DNA of 64,000 bases from Streptomyces sp. PH10-H1. Its GTDB lineage: Bacteria > Actinomycetota > Actinomycetes > Streptomycetales > Streptomycetaceae. The notes below the pieces were generated by a model. It had not been told where the DNA came from. It ran no database searches and saw only the letters and a list, made by a program, of their open reading frames with translations. Shown here piece by piece: positions 17,601-25,338 of this stretch. How positions within the stretch are numbered: position 1 is the first letter of the stretch; the number at the start of each line of letters is the position of its first letter. Location: NCBI RefSeq assembly GCF_030063355.1, contig NZ_JASISZ010000027.1, positions 1-64,000 on the forward strand, read 5' to 3'. Position numbers and translations under genes: made by a program.

Positions 17601-19313
17601 ACCGGGCACATCGCGCAGCTGCCGGGCGCCGTCCAGCACCACCACGAGATCGGGCTCACTGAGCAGGGCCCCGCTCATCGCGGAATCGCGGGCGCGCATC
17701 CGGGAGCGGACGGCCGCGACCAGTTCGGAGACCCGGTTGGCGACGGTCTCCGGGTCGTTGCCGACGGTGACGGACGGGCCGCCGGAGTTCTGCGCGGAGA
17801 TGCCGCCCTGGCCGGGTCGAGCATGTGGCAGCCAGCGCACCCACTCCCAGGCGGCGGCTCCCGCCGCGTCGGTCAGCACGGTGATCCGCACATCGCGCGG
17901 GCTGTGCAGGATCGCCGCCTGGGCCACGGTCCAGCGGGCGAGCGCGCGTGCCGCGTCGCGCTCCCCCGCGATGCCGACCACGCCGTCACCGGCGAGGTCC
18001 ACGCCGACCGGCATGTCGGGGATCCGCCAGTTGACCGAGCGGTGGTTGTCCTCGCGGGAGGTGTCCTCGATGGTCAGCAGCGAGGACTGACCGACCGTTC
18101 CGACCCGGAGCACGAGGTGGTCGGGGTGGCCGCGGCGGCGTTCCCACAGCCTGGCCCCGGGGCCGACCGCCCACAACCCCGCGGTGGCCGGGTCGGGTCC
18201 GCCCGCCACCCGCAGCCGGCGCTCACGGCCGACCTTCTGCTGGACGTCCTGCTCCAGGGAGCCGCGCCGGGCCCGGTAGCTGGCCACACCGTCCAGGTAT
18301 TCGCGGCGCCCGCTGCGCCGGCCGCTCAGCCAGTTGCCGATGGCGAGGACCGGGCTGAAGAACGCGAACATCAAGTAGAAGTACGAGTGGAGGATGGTGA
18401 CCATGCCGACGCCGAAGAACAGCGGCGCGACCACCACCAGCAGCGGAATCGGCCGCCGAGTGGGCGGGCCCGGCGGTGACGGCAGCACGAACCGTTCCGG
18501 CACCAGCGGCGGAATGATGCGGGGCGGCCGGTTGAAGTCCAGGAACGCACCGTCCACGGAGTCGGTGACGGCCGCGTCCGCCTCGGTCGGCTCCGCTACC
18601 CGCAACAGGAACTCCCCCATCACCAGCTCGTCGCCGATGGGCCACTCCTGCCACCCCCGTGGCAGCGGCTCGTGGGCGTCGGCGTCCGGATCGGGCAGTT
18701 CCGGCGGCGGGGCGGGCGGCAGCGGGGTCGCGTCGGCGCGCGGCCGGGCCGGCGGGGGCTCCGGCGCGGACAGCGCGACGCCCTCTGCCTGACCGGTGTT
18801 CAGCAGTACGGTCCCGTCGGGACGGACGGTGATCCGTACACCCTTCGACGGTACGTCGCGGCCTTCCAGGAAGACCGCGCTCCCCGGCTGCGGACCGGCG
18901 GCGTGAGTACCGGGCTCCAGCAGCCACACGCGTCCCGCGTCGCGGCCGCCGACCAGTTGGAGTTCCACCCGGGGGCCGCGCGGCAGCCGTTCGCCGTCCG
19001 CGGACCTGGAGGGCGGCGGCAGTTGGGCCCGCAGCGGCCCGTAGTCACCCGGCTCGGGCGCGGTGGGTCCACCGAGTCCCAGCCTGGCGCCGTCCCGTAC
19101 TCCGGCGGCGGACAGCGGCAGACCGGCCGGCAGCTCCCGGTCGCCCAGATACAGCGCGGGCGGCTCGGCTCCGCCGGGCCGCCCCGGGTCCTGGCCGCCC
19201 GCGGCCAGCCGGGACGCGAGCGCGCCCACGGTGGTGGCGCCGGTGGCGTCGAGCACGAAATCGCGGCCCTGGACCGGGTCGTCGGCCGAAGTGATGCTGA
19301 GGAAGAGTCTCAC
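14616..19313 (-). CDS. eccC: type VII secretion FtsK/SpoIIIE ATPase, EccC/EssC-like
   Basis: The 1565-aa motor ATPase of an ESX/T7SS machine. Residues 1-75 look ubiquitin-like (beta-grasp). Residues about 115-185 are FHA-like (RVELQLVGGRDAGRVWLL...LEGRDVPSKG). Two adjoining hydrophobic segments lie near 285-320. Three ATPase modules follow: D1 has Walker A GTTGAGKS (near 711) and Walker B LLLIIDEFATL. D2 has GTPRSGRS (near 1084) with VVVLIDGWD. D3 has GPPGAGRST (near 1378) with VVLVDDAD. D2 and D3 carry Arg in place of the P-loop Lys. All three modules are in one chain, like a fused EccCa/EccCb. The GTG start at 19313 overlaps the upstream stop (GTGA). It sits in the cytoplasmic membrane and drives substrate export. 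Confidence 0.93.
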   Translation of the reverse strand: MRLFLSITSADDPVQGRDFVLDATGATTVGALASRLAAGGQDPGRPGGAEPPALYLGDRELPAGLPLSAAGVRDGARLGLGGPTAPEPGDYGPLRAQLPPPSRSADGERLPRGPRVELQLVGGRDAGRVWLLEPGTHAAGPQPGSAVFLEGRDVPSKGVRITVRPDGTVLLNTGQAEGVALSAPEPPPARPRADATPLPPAPPPELPDPDADAHEPLPRGWQEWPIGDELVMGEFLLRVAEPTEADAAVTDSVDGAFLDFNRPPRIIPPLVPERFVLPSPPGPPTRRPIPLLVVVAPLFFGVGMVTILHSYFYLMFAFFSPVLAIGNWLSGRRSGRREYLDGVASYRARRGSLEQDVQQKVGRERRLRVAGGPDPATAGLWAVGPGARLWERRRGHPDHLVLRVGTVGQSSLLTIEDTSREDNHRSVNWRIPDMPVGVDLAGDGVVGIAGERDAARALARWTVAQAAILHSPRDVRITVLTDAAGAAAWEWVRWLPHARPGQGGISAQNSGGPSVTVGNDPETVANRVSELVAAVRSRMRARDSAMSGALLSEPDLVVVLDGARQLRDVPGVVQVLKEGPAVRVFLICLDQEERMLPEECVSVCVVGARDLTLRRTGSADLTGIRPDLVDTDWCERTARALAPVRDVTPDGSDGLPDRVDLLGLLELEPPRGEEIARRWTKRPASTTALLGVGYTGPVAFDLIKDGPHGLVAGTTGAGKSELLQTLVASLAAVNRPDEMTFVLVDYKGGSAFQDCVRLPHVLGMVTDLDSHLVERALASLGAELTRRERILAQAGAKDHIEYRAMRRRDPSLATLPRLLLIIDEFATLARDVQEFVPGLVSIAQRGRSLGLHLILATQRPAGVVTADIRANTNLRIALRVTDGMDSQDVLEVNDAVTISAGTPGRALARIGHRSVLPFQTAFVGAARTGKDDAGQPRPAGAAAPGVEMEGRPAAEPPVWTSEVNWALLGRMAAEPGPEHASEGEEAVNFGSGSEAPTDETDLTALVEAVREAAAELSIPQQPSPWLPALPQAVSLHDLPERPDLPGGRLAPVPWALADLPGSQRQEPLELDFSHFGHLYILGTPRSGRSQALRTIGGALARRHSSADVHLYGIDAAGGALAALSALPHCGAVVPRTDLERLNRLLARLIGEMGRRQELLTAHGVANLAELRTLLPAAERPAHVVVLIDGWDSLTALLGDHDGGRPVQELTALIREGAPMGVHVIATSERALLSGKVASLNDERLLLRLTDRSEYMLAGIPAKLIPAVVPQGRGWRGGSATEVQVALLGEPSGGLPTGRDQAEALQRIGADAARRDQGVPAHRRPARVMTLPRQVSFTEAYAKVPTSLRRPLWGLLGIGGDDLEPVGVDFAADAPSFLISGPPGAGRSTALASLAVSLLAGGTRVVVITPRESPLRGLRRHPQAVVLESPDPMADEVREALESGSGPAVVLVDDADLLAQMPAADSVLRDIAATGRDRGYGLAVAATAETLTSAGIGWLGQVRRVRKGVLLSPQSPAEGDLLGIRVPYDLLRGRPTPGRGLTVDPVSGLLVSVLVPETVLRSDDSV

Positions 19314-20971
19314 GGAGTGGGGGAAGTCCGTTCCGGGTTTTCGCCGGGGGCGGCCGGCAGAGGATGTGCGACGGCGGAGACACCGGCGGCGCGGGAGGGC
19401 GCCGTGGCGGGCTCGGGCTCGGGCTCGGGCTCGGGTTCGGGCTCGGGTTCGGGTTCTGCGAGGTCGAGGTACGGGTCGACGTCAGGTGTTGAGCCCCGCG
19501 CGGATCCGGCGGCGGGGGCCGGGGTTGGGGTTGGGGCGGGCGCGCCATGGGGAACCGGGGAGACATCCGGACCGGCGACGGCCGGAGGTGTGTTCCCCTC
19601 GCTCGGACCGCGCGTCGCCGGGACGGTGACGACGGCGGGCGACGCGGCGGGCTCGGTGAAGTCCGGATCGCCGACGTCCGGTTCGCCAGGCTCCGTCGGC
19701 GGTGTCGCGGCCACGGGCACAACCGGGGTCTCGACCGCCGCGGGGGACGCGACTCCGGGACGAGCCGGTACCGGTACCGGTACCGGTACCGGCAGTTCGG
19801 CGCGGCTGCGCTGCCGCAGCCGCCGGATCGCCCGGCCCGCGGCCCGGCCGAGCGAGGCGGCCTCCACGTCGATCTGCATGCCAGGGCCCAGCAGCCGCCC
19901 GTCGGGTTCCGCGTGCAGGGTCCAGCAGGAGCCCGGCAGGAGCCCGCCGGCCAGGACGCGGGCCTTGCCCTCGGCGCTGAGAACGGCCAGCCGTGCCGCC
20001 TGCTCCGGCGTCGGCTTCCAGCACACGAGCACCGGATGCAACCCGCTCTCCGGTTCGGAGTCCGGTTCAGCGTCCGGATCACTCTCCGATTCGCTGCCCG
20101 GATCGTAGTCCGCGCCGGACTCAGGCCCGGCCGTCGCGCTCTCCACCGAATCCAACTGCTCGATGAGGTCGTTGAGTTCCGTACCGGGAAAGCGATGATG
20201 CACGCCGCGGGCCACGTGTACCCGCGGGCCGTTCGGCATGCTGTCGAGTTGCGCGGCGAGCGCGTGCAGGATGCTGCGGGCCACTCGCGTATCGCCTTCG
20301 ACCGCCAGCGCGGCAGGGCCGCGCAGCCAGTCGACGAGTACGACCCCGGGCAGTTGACGGTCCACACCGATGGCGAGCAGGAGCCGCTCCCGCCGGTCCT
20401 CCCCGGCGCCCTCCAGTACCTCGGCCTCCAGTACCTCGGTCCCCACCGGCTCGGTCCGCACGGGCGCGGTCTCCAGCGGCGCGGACCAGGTCCACTCCCC
20501 CGGCCCGGCGGTGGCATCCGTCCACGAGCCGGAAGGGCTGAGGGGGTCCCGGCCGGCGATCACGACCCGGTGCTGGTCGCGCGACGGTCCGCTCCACACG
20601 GTGGGCGCATAACACCCGTCACCCTGCGCCGCGTCCGCATCGTCGAGGGCCGCTCCGGCGAGCGCCGGCGCCGCCGGGTCGGCGAGGAAGGACGTCAGCA
20701 TCCGCGCGCGTCGGCGGTGGAGCCGGTAGGAGCGGAACGGCTGGGCGAACGCGCGGCCGGTCATCCTGGTCTCCCACACGACGCGCCGGCAGGTCCGCCG
20801 GAAGCCGCCCTGGGCCTTGATGACCCGCCCGGCCAGCCACATCAGCAGCACCAGAACGACCAGCAGACCGAGGAGGATCAGCCAGGAGTTCCGGTCCGGC
20901 ATGGCGAGAGCGAGCGTCCGCGGACCGGCGCCGGTGCGGGTGCCGGTGCGGGTGCGGGGCAGGGCGATCAC
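19310..20971 (-). CDS. single-pass membrane protein of the T7SS operon
   Basis: A 553-aa protein with one strong transmembrane helix near residues 27-48 (SWLILLGLLVVLVLLMWLAG). A basic stretch and a folded middle domain (about 100-400) follow, then a long Pro/Ala/Val/Glu-rich tail with (PV)n and (EP)n runs. It is coupled at both ends by 4-bp overlaps, to the sigma gene upstream and the EccC-like ATPase downstream, so it is almost certainly a component or regulator of the same system. It does not match EccB, EccD or EccE by visible motifs. The GTG at 20971 follows CGGGAGTGCGC; an internal ATG at 20902 is possible but lacks a ribosome site. Confidence 0.75.
   Translation of the reverse strand: MIALPRTRTGTRTGAGPRTLALAMPDRNSWLILLGLLVVLVLLMWLAGRVIKAQGGFRRTCRRVVWETRMTGRAFAQPFRSYRLHRRRARMLTSFLADPAAPALAGAALDDADAAQGDGCYAPTVWSGPSRDQHRVVIAGRDPLSPSGSWTDATAGPGEWTWSAPLETAPVRTEPVGTEVLEAEVLEGAGEDRRERLLLAIGVDRQLPGVVLVDWLRGPAALAVEGDTRVARSILHALAAQLDSMPNGPRVHVARGVHHRFPGTELNDLIEQLDSVESATAGPESGADYDPGSESESDPDAEPDSEPESGLHPVLVCWKPTPEQAARLAVLSAEGKARVLAGGLLPGSCWTLHAEPDGRLLGPGMQIDVEAASLGRAAGRAIRRLRQRSRAELPVPVPVPVPARPGVASPAAVETPVVPVAATPPTEPGEPDVGDPDFTEPAASPAVVTVPATRGPSEGNTPPAVAGPDVSPVPHGAPAPTPTPAPAAGSARGSTPDVDPYLDLAEPEPEPEPEPEPEPEPATAPSRAAGVSAVAHPLPAAPGENPERTSPTP
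19411..19455. repeat. Glu-Pro hexanucleotide microsatellite in the membrane-protein gene
   Basis: Tandem GGCTCG/GGTTCG hexamers encode an alternating Glu-Pro run near the C-terminus. Repeats of 6 bp keep the reading frame when they expand or contract, so length could vary between strains. Confidence 0.75.
19765..19794. repeat. GGTACC hexanucleotide microsatellite (Pro-Val run)
   Basis: Four to five consecutive CGGTAC hexamers, each containing a GGTACC palindrome, encode Pro-Val repeats in the single-TM protein. It is in frame like the Glu-Pro run nearer the 3' end. Confidence 0.75.
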
Positions 20972-21528
20972 GCGCACTCCCGAGAGAAGGCGGCGGAGCG
21001 TCGCAGGTCGCGTATCGCGTGGTGCAGGCGGGACTTGACGGTTCCGGTCGGGATCCCCAGGGCGAGCGCCGTGTCGGGGCCGGAACATCCGAGCAGGTAC
21101 GTGTACACCAAAACCTCACGGTGGGGACGGGAGAGCGGGGCAAGCAGCTCGACGAGGTGTGTGCGGTCCACGACGCGGGCCTGCTCGTCCGCGGAGGACT
21201 CGGTCTCGGGCAGGTACGCGGAGGGCAGGGCGGGCCGGACGCCGTCCCTCCGGCTCCAGTCGATCACCACGTTGCGTGCCACGGTGCACAGCCAGGGCAG
21301 GCCGAGTTCGAAGCCGTCCGCGCGACGCGGCTGGGCCTCGGTGGGGATCGCCAGCCAGGCCCGAAGCAGGGTTTCCTGTACGGCGTCCTCGGCCCGCTGC
21401 GGGTCGCCGGGCAGCAGCGAGCGGGTGTAGCGCAGGAGCGGCTGGCGGTGGGACCTGATCAAAGCGGTGAACCGCTCGTCCGTCCTGCGTGTCGCGCTAC
21501 GCGGTGCGGAGAGTGCCGCTGAGCTCAT
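20968..21528 (-). CDS. ECF RNA polymerase sigma factor heading the T7SS operon
   Basis: A 186-aa sigma-70 family protein with region 2 (RYTRSLLPGDPQRAEDAVQE, about residues 34-55, with the helix contacting the -10 element) and region 4 (LSRPHREVLVYTYL...TVKSRLHHAIRDLR, about 130-175, the -35 helix-turn-helix). The ATG at 21528 (MSSAALSAP) is preferred over the longer frame because the extra N-terminus is low complexity. Its stop overlaps the start of the membrane-protein gene (GTGA). Its position as first gene suggests a dedicated regulator of secretion. No separate anti-sigma gene is adjacent; the single-TM protein could fill that role. Confidence 0.9.
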   Translation of the reverse strand: MSSAALSAPRSATRRTDERFTALIRSHRQPLLRYTRSLLPGDPQRAEDAVQETLLRAWLAIPTEAQPRRADGFELGLPWLCTVARNVVIDWSRRDGVRPALPSAYLPETESSADEQARVVDRTHLVELLAPLSRPHREVLVYTYLLGCSGPDTALALGIPTGTVKSRLHHAIRDLRRSAAFSRECA

Positions 21529-21976
21529 CGTGTCTGTTGCCTCGGGGTGTTCGGGGCGCCGGTCGCGCGAAATGCACAGGCAAGGGAGGGGAATGGGAGG
21601 GAGGGGAATGGAAGGGGATCTTCCGATAGTTGGATCCACCACAGAACGCACACCCTAGCCAGGAGGTGCGGACCTGGGCAAAGGCGCCTCTCGGCCAAAT
21701 CACCTGTGACGGAAGCGGTTTACGCCATATTCGCGGAGGCGGTCGTCGGACTCACAAGGCCGCTCGGCGGTGGCCCGACCGCGATCCGCACTGGCCGGAG
21801 CATCGGTCGCAGGGCGTCGGATTGCGTCGCCGGTCCATCTCGCAAGCCGCCGGGTACGTAACAATGGTCACAATCCGTAGCCGCCCGTATGTCGTCGAAC
21901 GACCCGAAGGGAGGGGCCGGCCCAAGGTCCGTCCTCGCCGGGAATAGATGCCCGGGGCAGCCCGTTGATGGAGATA
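21529..21976. other. intergenic region without a recognised gene
   Basis: The 465-bp gap between the sigma gene (minus) and the monooxygenase gene (plus) must hold two divergent promoters. Short frames here have no recognisable domain. Purine-rich GGGAGGGGAATGG-like repeats occur at 21584-21616. Confidence 0.5.
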
Positions 21977-21990
21977 GTTGAACTGTCAAC
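21977..21990. promoter_or_regulatory. candidate operator before the monooxygenase gene
   Basis: GTTGA-ACTG-TCAAC is a perfect 5-bp dyad ending four bases before the ATG at 21994. A repressor bound here would block initiation. A similar TTGA/TCAA dyad flanks the MarR gene at 25339-25354, but a shared regulator is only a guess. Confidence 0.4.
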
Positions 21991-21993
21991 GAA

Positions 21994-23109
21994 ATGAATG
22001 TGGTGAGCACAGTGCAGTTCGGGATCTTCAGCGTCGGCGATGTCACCGCCGATCCCACCACCGCGACGACGCCGTCTGAGCACGAGCGGATCAAGGCCAT
22101 GGTCACGATCGCGCTCAAGGCCGAGGAGGTCGGTCTCGACGTCTTCGCGACCGGGGAGCACCACAACCCGCCCTTCGTACCGTCGTCCCCGACGACCATG
22201 CTCGGCTACATCGCGGCGCGGACCGAGCGGATCATCCTGTCCACCTCGACGACGCTGATCACCACCAACGATCCTGTGAAGATCGCCGAAGATTTCGCCA
22301 TGCTCCAGCACCTGGCCGACGGTCGCGTCGACCTGATGCTCGGCCGCGGCAACACCGGGCCCGTCTACCCCTGGTTCGGCAAGGACATCCGGCAGGGAAT
22401 TCCGCTCGCGGTGGAGAACTACGCGCTGCTCCATGAGCTGTGGCGCAATGACGTAGTGGACTGGAAGGGCACATTCCGCACGCCCTTGCAGTCGTTCACC
22501 TCCACCCCCCGGCCGCTCGACGGGGTCCCGCCGTTCGTCTGGCACGGCTCGATCCGCAGCCCGGAGATCGCCGAACAGGCCGCCTACTACGGCGACGGAT
22601 TCTTCGCGAACAACATCTTCTGGCCCAAGGAGCACTTCGTCCGCCTCATCGAGTTGTACCGGGAGCGCTTCGCCCACTACGGCCACAGCACCCCCGAAAA
22701 GGCCGTCGTCGGCCTCGGCGGTCAGGTGTTCATGCGCAAGAACTCGCAGGACGCGGTACGGGAGTTCCGCCCCTACTTCGACAACGCCCCCGTCTACGGT
22801 CACGGGCCCTCTCTGGAGGAGTTCACCGACCGGACGCCGCTGACCGTGGGCAGCCCGCAGGAGGTCATCGACAAGACCCTGACCTTCCGTGACACCTTCG
22901 GCGACTACCAGCGCCAGCTGTTCCTCATGGACCACGCGGGCCTGCCGCTGAAGACCGTGCTGGAGCAGCTCGACCTCCTCGGCGAGGAAGTCGTGCCCGT
23001 ACTGCGCAAGGAGTTCGCCGCGTCGCGGCCGGCCCGGGTGCCCAGCGGCCCCACCCACGCCGCCCTGGTCGCCCGCGCCGAGGCCGCCCGCACGGCCGAC
23101 GCCGTCTGA
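21994..23109 (+). CDS. LLM-class flavin-dependent monooxygenase (CE1758-type)
   Basis: A 371-aa bacterial-luciferase-like TIM-barrel protein. Visible family features are the QFGIFSVGD start, DVFATGEHHNPPF, a LADGRVDLMLGRGN block and the late ELYRERFAHYG segment. These enzymes oxidise organic substrates with O2 and reduced FMN supplied by a partner reductase. That partner is encoded 44 bp downstream, as in the CE1758/CE1759 pairs of actinobacteria. The substrate is unknown. The first ATG (21994) is used; the family core begins at the GTG around residue 7, so the start is uncertain by a few codons. Confidence 0.92.
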   Translation: MNVVSTVQFGIFSVGDVTADPTTATTPSEHERIKAMVTIALKAEEVGLDVFATGEHHNPPFVPSSPTTMLGYIAARTERIILSTSTTLITTNDPVKIAEDFAMLQHLADGRVDLMLGRGNTGPVYPWFGKDIRQGIPLAVENYALLHELWRNDVVDWKGTFRTPLQSFTSTPRPLDGVPPFVWHGSIRSPEIAEQAAYYGDGFFANNIFWPKEHFVRLIELYRERFAHYGHSTPEKAVVGLGGQVFMRKNSQDAVREFRPYFDNAPVYGHGPSLEEFTDRTPLTVGSPQEVIDKTLTFRDTFGDYQRQLFLMDHAGLPLKTVLEQLDLLGEEVVPVLRKEFAASRPARVPSGPTHAALVARAEAARTADAV

Positions 23110-23153
23110 CTCGTCGAAGCGCCCCTCCTGACCCACCGCGGAGAAAGTGACCC

Positions 23154-23786
23154 ATGAACACCCTGAACCTCGTCATCGTCTCGGCCGGCCTGAGCCAGCC
23201 GTCCTCGACGCGTCTGCTGGCCGACCGGCTGGGTGAGGCGACCCGGCGCGGCCTGCGGGACCAGGACCCGGACCGCGCCGTCGAGGTCCGTATCGTCGAG
23301 CTGCGCGACCTCGCCACCGATATCGCCCATCACCTGGTGACCGGATTCCCCAGTGCCGCGCTGCGGGACGCCATCGAGGCGACGGAACGGGCGGACGGTC
23401 TGATCGCCGTGACCCCGATCTTCAGCGCCTCCTACAGCGGACTGTTCAAGTCGTTCTTCGACGTGATCGACGACGGAGCACTCGCGGGAAAACCCGTCCT
23501 CATCGCGGCCACCGGCGGCACCGCGCGGCACTCGCTCGCACTGGAGCACGCGCTGCGACCGCTCTTCGCCTACCTGCACTCTCTCGTCATGCCGACCGCC
23601 GTGTACGCCGCCTCCGAGGACTGGGGCTCCGGAGGAGACGCGAGCACCGACGGCCTCGCCGCCCGGATCGCCCGCGCGGCGGGGGAACTGGCCGGCCACA
23701 TGTCCGACCGGTCCACCACATCCCCACCGGCCGCCGACCAGGTGATCCCCTTCGCCCAGCAACTGGCGGCGCTCCGGCCCGCTTAG
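23154..23786 (+). CDS. NAD(P)H-dependent FMN reductase (CE1759-type)
   Basis: A 210-aa flavodoxin-fold protein. It shows the N-terminal phosphate-binding S-A-G-L-S-x-P-S-S-T-R-L, an AVTPIFSASYSGLFKSFFD flavin-contact block and IAATGGTARHSLALEH. It reduces FMN and hands it to the luciferase-like monooxygenase encoded just upstream; the pair is an operon. The ATG at 23154 follows GGAGAAAGTGACCC. The length is normal for the family. Confidence 0.93.
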   Translation: MNTLNLVIVSAGLSQPSSTRLLADRLGEATRRGLRDQDPDRAVEVRIVELRDLATDIAHHLVTGFPSAALRDAIEATERADGLIAVTPIFSASYSGLFKSFFDVIDDGALAGKPVLIAATGGTARHSLALEHALRPLFAYLHSLVMPTAVYAASEDWGSGGDASTDGLAARIARAAGELAGHMSDRSTTSPPAADQVIPFAQQLAALRPA

Positions 23787-23897
23787 TCACGGCGACCGAG
23801 AATTGAGGACCACCTCGGTACCGCTTCTGCAATTCACCCCGACGGCCTCGGCCAGGTCCCGCCGGGACCAGCCACGCTCCGCGCGCAGGGCGGAGCC
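23787..23897 (-). pseudogene. remnant of a small XRE-type HTH regulator
   Basis: Minus-strand bases 23897-23787 read ALRAERGWSRRDLAEAVGVN and then lose homology before a stop. The segment LRAERGWSxxDLAExxGV is the first two helices of short XRE/Cro regulators, where RQTVNAIE is expected next. The recognition helix is missing, and no upstream start with a ribosome site was found. It is a fragment, and identification rests on about 20 residues. Confidence 0.4.
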
Positions 23898-24011
23898 TGG
23901 CGCGGCCGTCCGGGCCACGGTCACCCTCGGTAGCGCGTGCCAGTGCGCGCGTCCCGGGGCGGACAGTGGCACAGTGATCAGCATCCCCACCACATAGTGA
24001 GGCGTGCTGGT

Positions 24012-24797
24012 ATGTCTTCTCTTGAACGCGCCGTCCAGGGAGCACCGTGCTGGGTGAGCCTGACCACCGCGGACCTGCCGGCCCTCAAGGCCTTCTACGG
24101 CGAGGTGCTCGGCTGGAAGTACCGGCCCGGCTTCGGGCATGAGGAGTACGCCGTGGCGCTCAGCGACGGGGTGCCCATCGCCGGCCTCGGGGAGCGAGGG
24201 CACGTCCTGGGCGTGCCGGCGTGCTGGTCGGTGCACTTCGCCGAGGACAGCGCGGACCTGGCCGCGGAGCGGATCCGCGAGCGCGGCGGTACCGTCGCCG
24301 TCGGCCCGCTGGCCTTCGGTCCGGGGCGTGTGGCCTGGGCCATCGATCCGGCCGGCGCGCCCTTCGCCCTGTGGGAGGGCCCGCTGGATATGCAATGGGC
24401 CGTCGGCGGCGCGCGCCCCAGCGTCCGGCTCGACCTCCATACCCGGGATGTCTTCGCGGCGGCGATCTTCTACAGCGGGGCGCTGGGCTGGGACACCGAA
24501 CCACCCGAACGCTGCACCGTGCGCTACGAAGACGACCAGGTGTTCCTCGACATCAACGGGCGCACCGTCGCCGCCCTCCACGGTGGCGCGCTGGAGCAGG
24601 CGCCGGATCCGAAGATCCGCCCGCGCTGGCAGGTCGCCTTTCGCACCCCCGACCCGGCCGCCGCTGCCGAACGCGCGGTGGCCGCCGGGGGCATGGTCGT
24701 CACACCGCCCGAGAACGAGCCTCCCGGGAGCGGCTCGACCGGACCGGGGATTCGGCTGCGGGATCCCTGGGACACCCTGTTCTGCGTGACCGCCTAG
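24012..24797 (+). CDS. two-domain VOC (glyoxalase/bleomycin-resistance fold) protein
   Basis: A 261-aa protein with two vicinal-oxygen-chelate modules. The first (about 15-130) has WVSLTTADLPALKAFYGEVLGW and a GPGRVAWAIDPAGAPFALWE end. The second (about 143-260) has RLDLHTRDVFAAAIFYSGALGW and a LRDPWDTLFCVTA end. Such proteins are metal-dependent lyases, dioxygenases or drug-binding proteins; the substrate here is unknown. The ATG at 24012 is in frame with an upstream extension that lacks homology. A hairpin follows the stop. Confidence 0.88.
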   Translation: MSSLERAVQGAPCWVSLTTADLPALKAFYGEVLGWKYRPGFGHEEYAVALSDGVPIAGLGERGHVLGVPACWSVHFAEDSADLAAERIRERGGTVAVGPLAFGPGRVAWAIDPAGAPFALWEGPLDMQWAVGGARPSVRLDLHTRDVFAAAIFYSGALGWDTEPPERCTVRYEDDQVFLDINGRTVAALHGGALEQAPDPKIRPRWQVAFRTPDPAAAAERAVAAGGMVVTPPENEPPGSGSTGPGIRLRDPWDTLFCVTA

Positions 24798-24826
24798 GGC
24801 CTGTCCGTGACCGGCCGGGCAGGCCC
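24797..24826 (+). terminator. hairpin after the VOC gene
   Basis: GGGCCTG (24797-24803) pairs with CAGGCCC (24820-24826), a 7-bp stem directly at the stop, in the gap between this gene and the convergent marR gene. Confidence 0.45.
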
Positions 24827-24855
24827 CGGACCTCAGCCCTGGACTCCGCTCCCAC

Positions 24856-25332
24856 TCACGATCCCGCTCCGCCCTCGTCCCGGATGGCCCGGATCGCCCG
24901 GCCGAGCAGGGAGCGCAGCATCTGCCGTTCCTCCGCGGTGAATTCACCGGCGATACGGCGTTCGATCACGACGGCTCGCTCGTCGGCGACGGCGAGCACC
25001 GCCCGGCCGCCGCCGGTGAGCCGGGTCTCCAGCACGTTGTGGTGCCACGGGTGCTGTGTGCGCTCGATCAGCGCGCGTTCCTCGAGGTTCTTCAGTACGA
25101 CGCTCATCGCCTGCGGCGTCACCAGGCAGGCCCGCGCGAGTGCGGCCGCCGAGATGCCGGGTGAACCGGAGAGCGCGAAGAGCGCCGCGTACTGCGGCAC
25201 GGTCACGCCGGCCGCCTTCACCGCCACGCTCTTCGCGGCGATGAGCTCCTGCTCGGCGCGCTTGATGTCGAGGCCGAGGCGTTCCTCTGCGGGCATGGTC
25301 ACGGGATCGATCATACGGCTCTTGCGCATCAT
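24856..25332 (-). CDS. MarR-family transcriptional regulator
   Basis: A protein of up to 158 aa with a winged helix (about residues 45-120): VPQYAALFALSGSPGISAAALARACLVTPQAMSVVLKNLEERALIER, then the wing and the ETRLTGGGRAVL segment. It binds DNA as a dimer and is usually released by small phenolic ligands. It is divergent from the PNPOx-like gene, with a dyad between the two starts that it probably binds. Starts at 25332, 25329, 25312 and 25296 are possible; none has a clear ribosome site, so it may be leaderless. Confidence 0.88.
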   Translation of the reverse strand: MMRKSRMIDPVTMPAEERLGLDIKRAEQELIAAKSVAVKAAGVTVPQYAALFALSGSPGISAAALARACLVTPQAMSVVLKNLEERALIERTQHPWHHNVLETRLTGGGRAVLAVADERAVVIERRIAGEFTAEERQMLRSLLGRAIRAIRDEGGAGS

Positions 25333-25338
25333 CAAAAT

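Noticed and set aside
15054..18479. 1141-aa plus-strand frame antisense to the EccC-like gene
   Set aside because: Antisense shadow; the minus frame holds P-loops and Walker B motifs.
23787..24947. 386-aa minus-strand frame over the VOC gene
   Set aside because: Only its last 30 residues resemble an HTH and are reported as a relic; the rest is antisense to the two-domain VOC protein.
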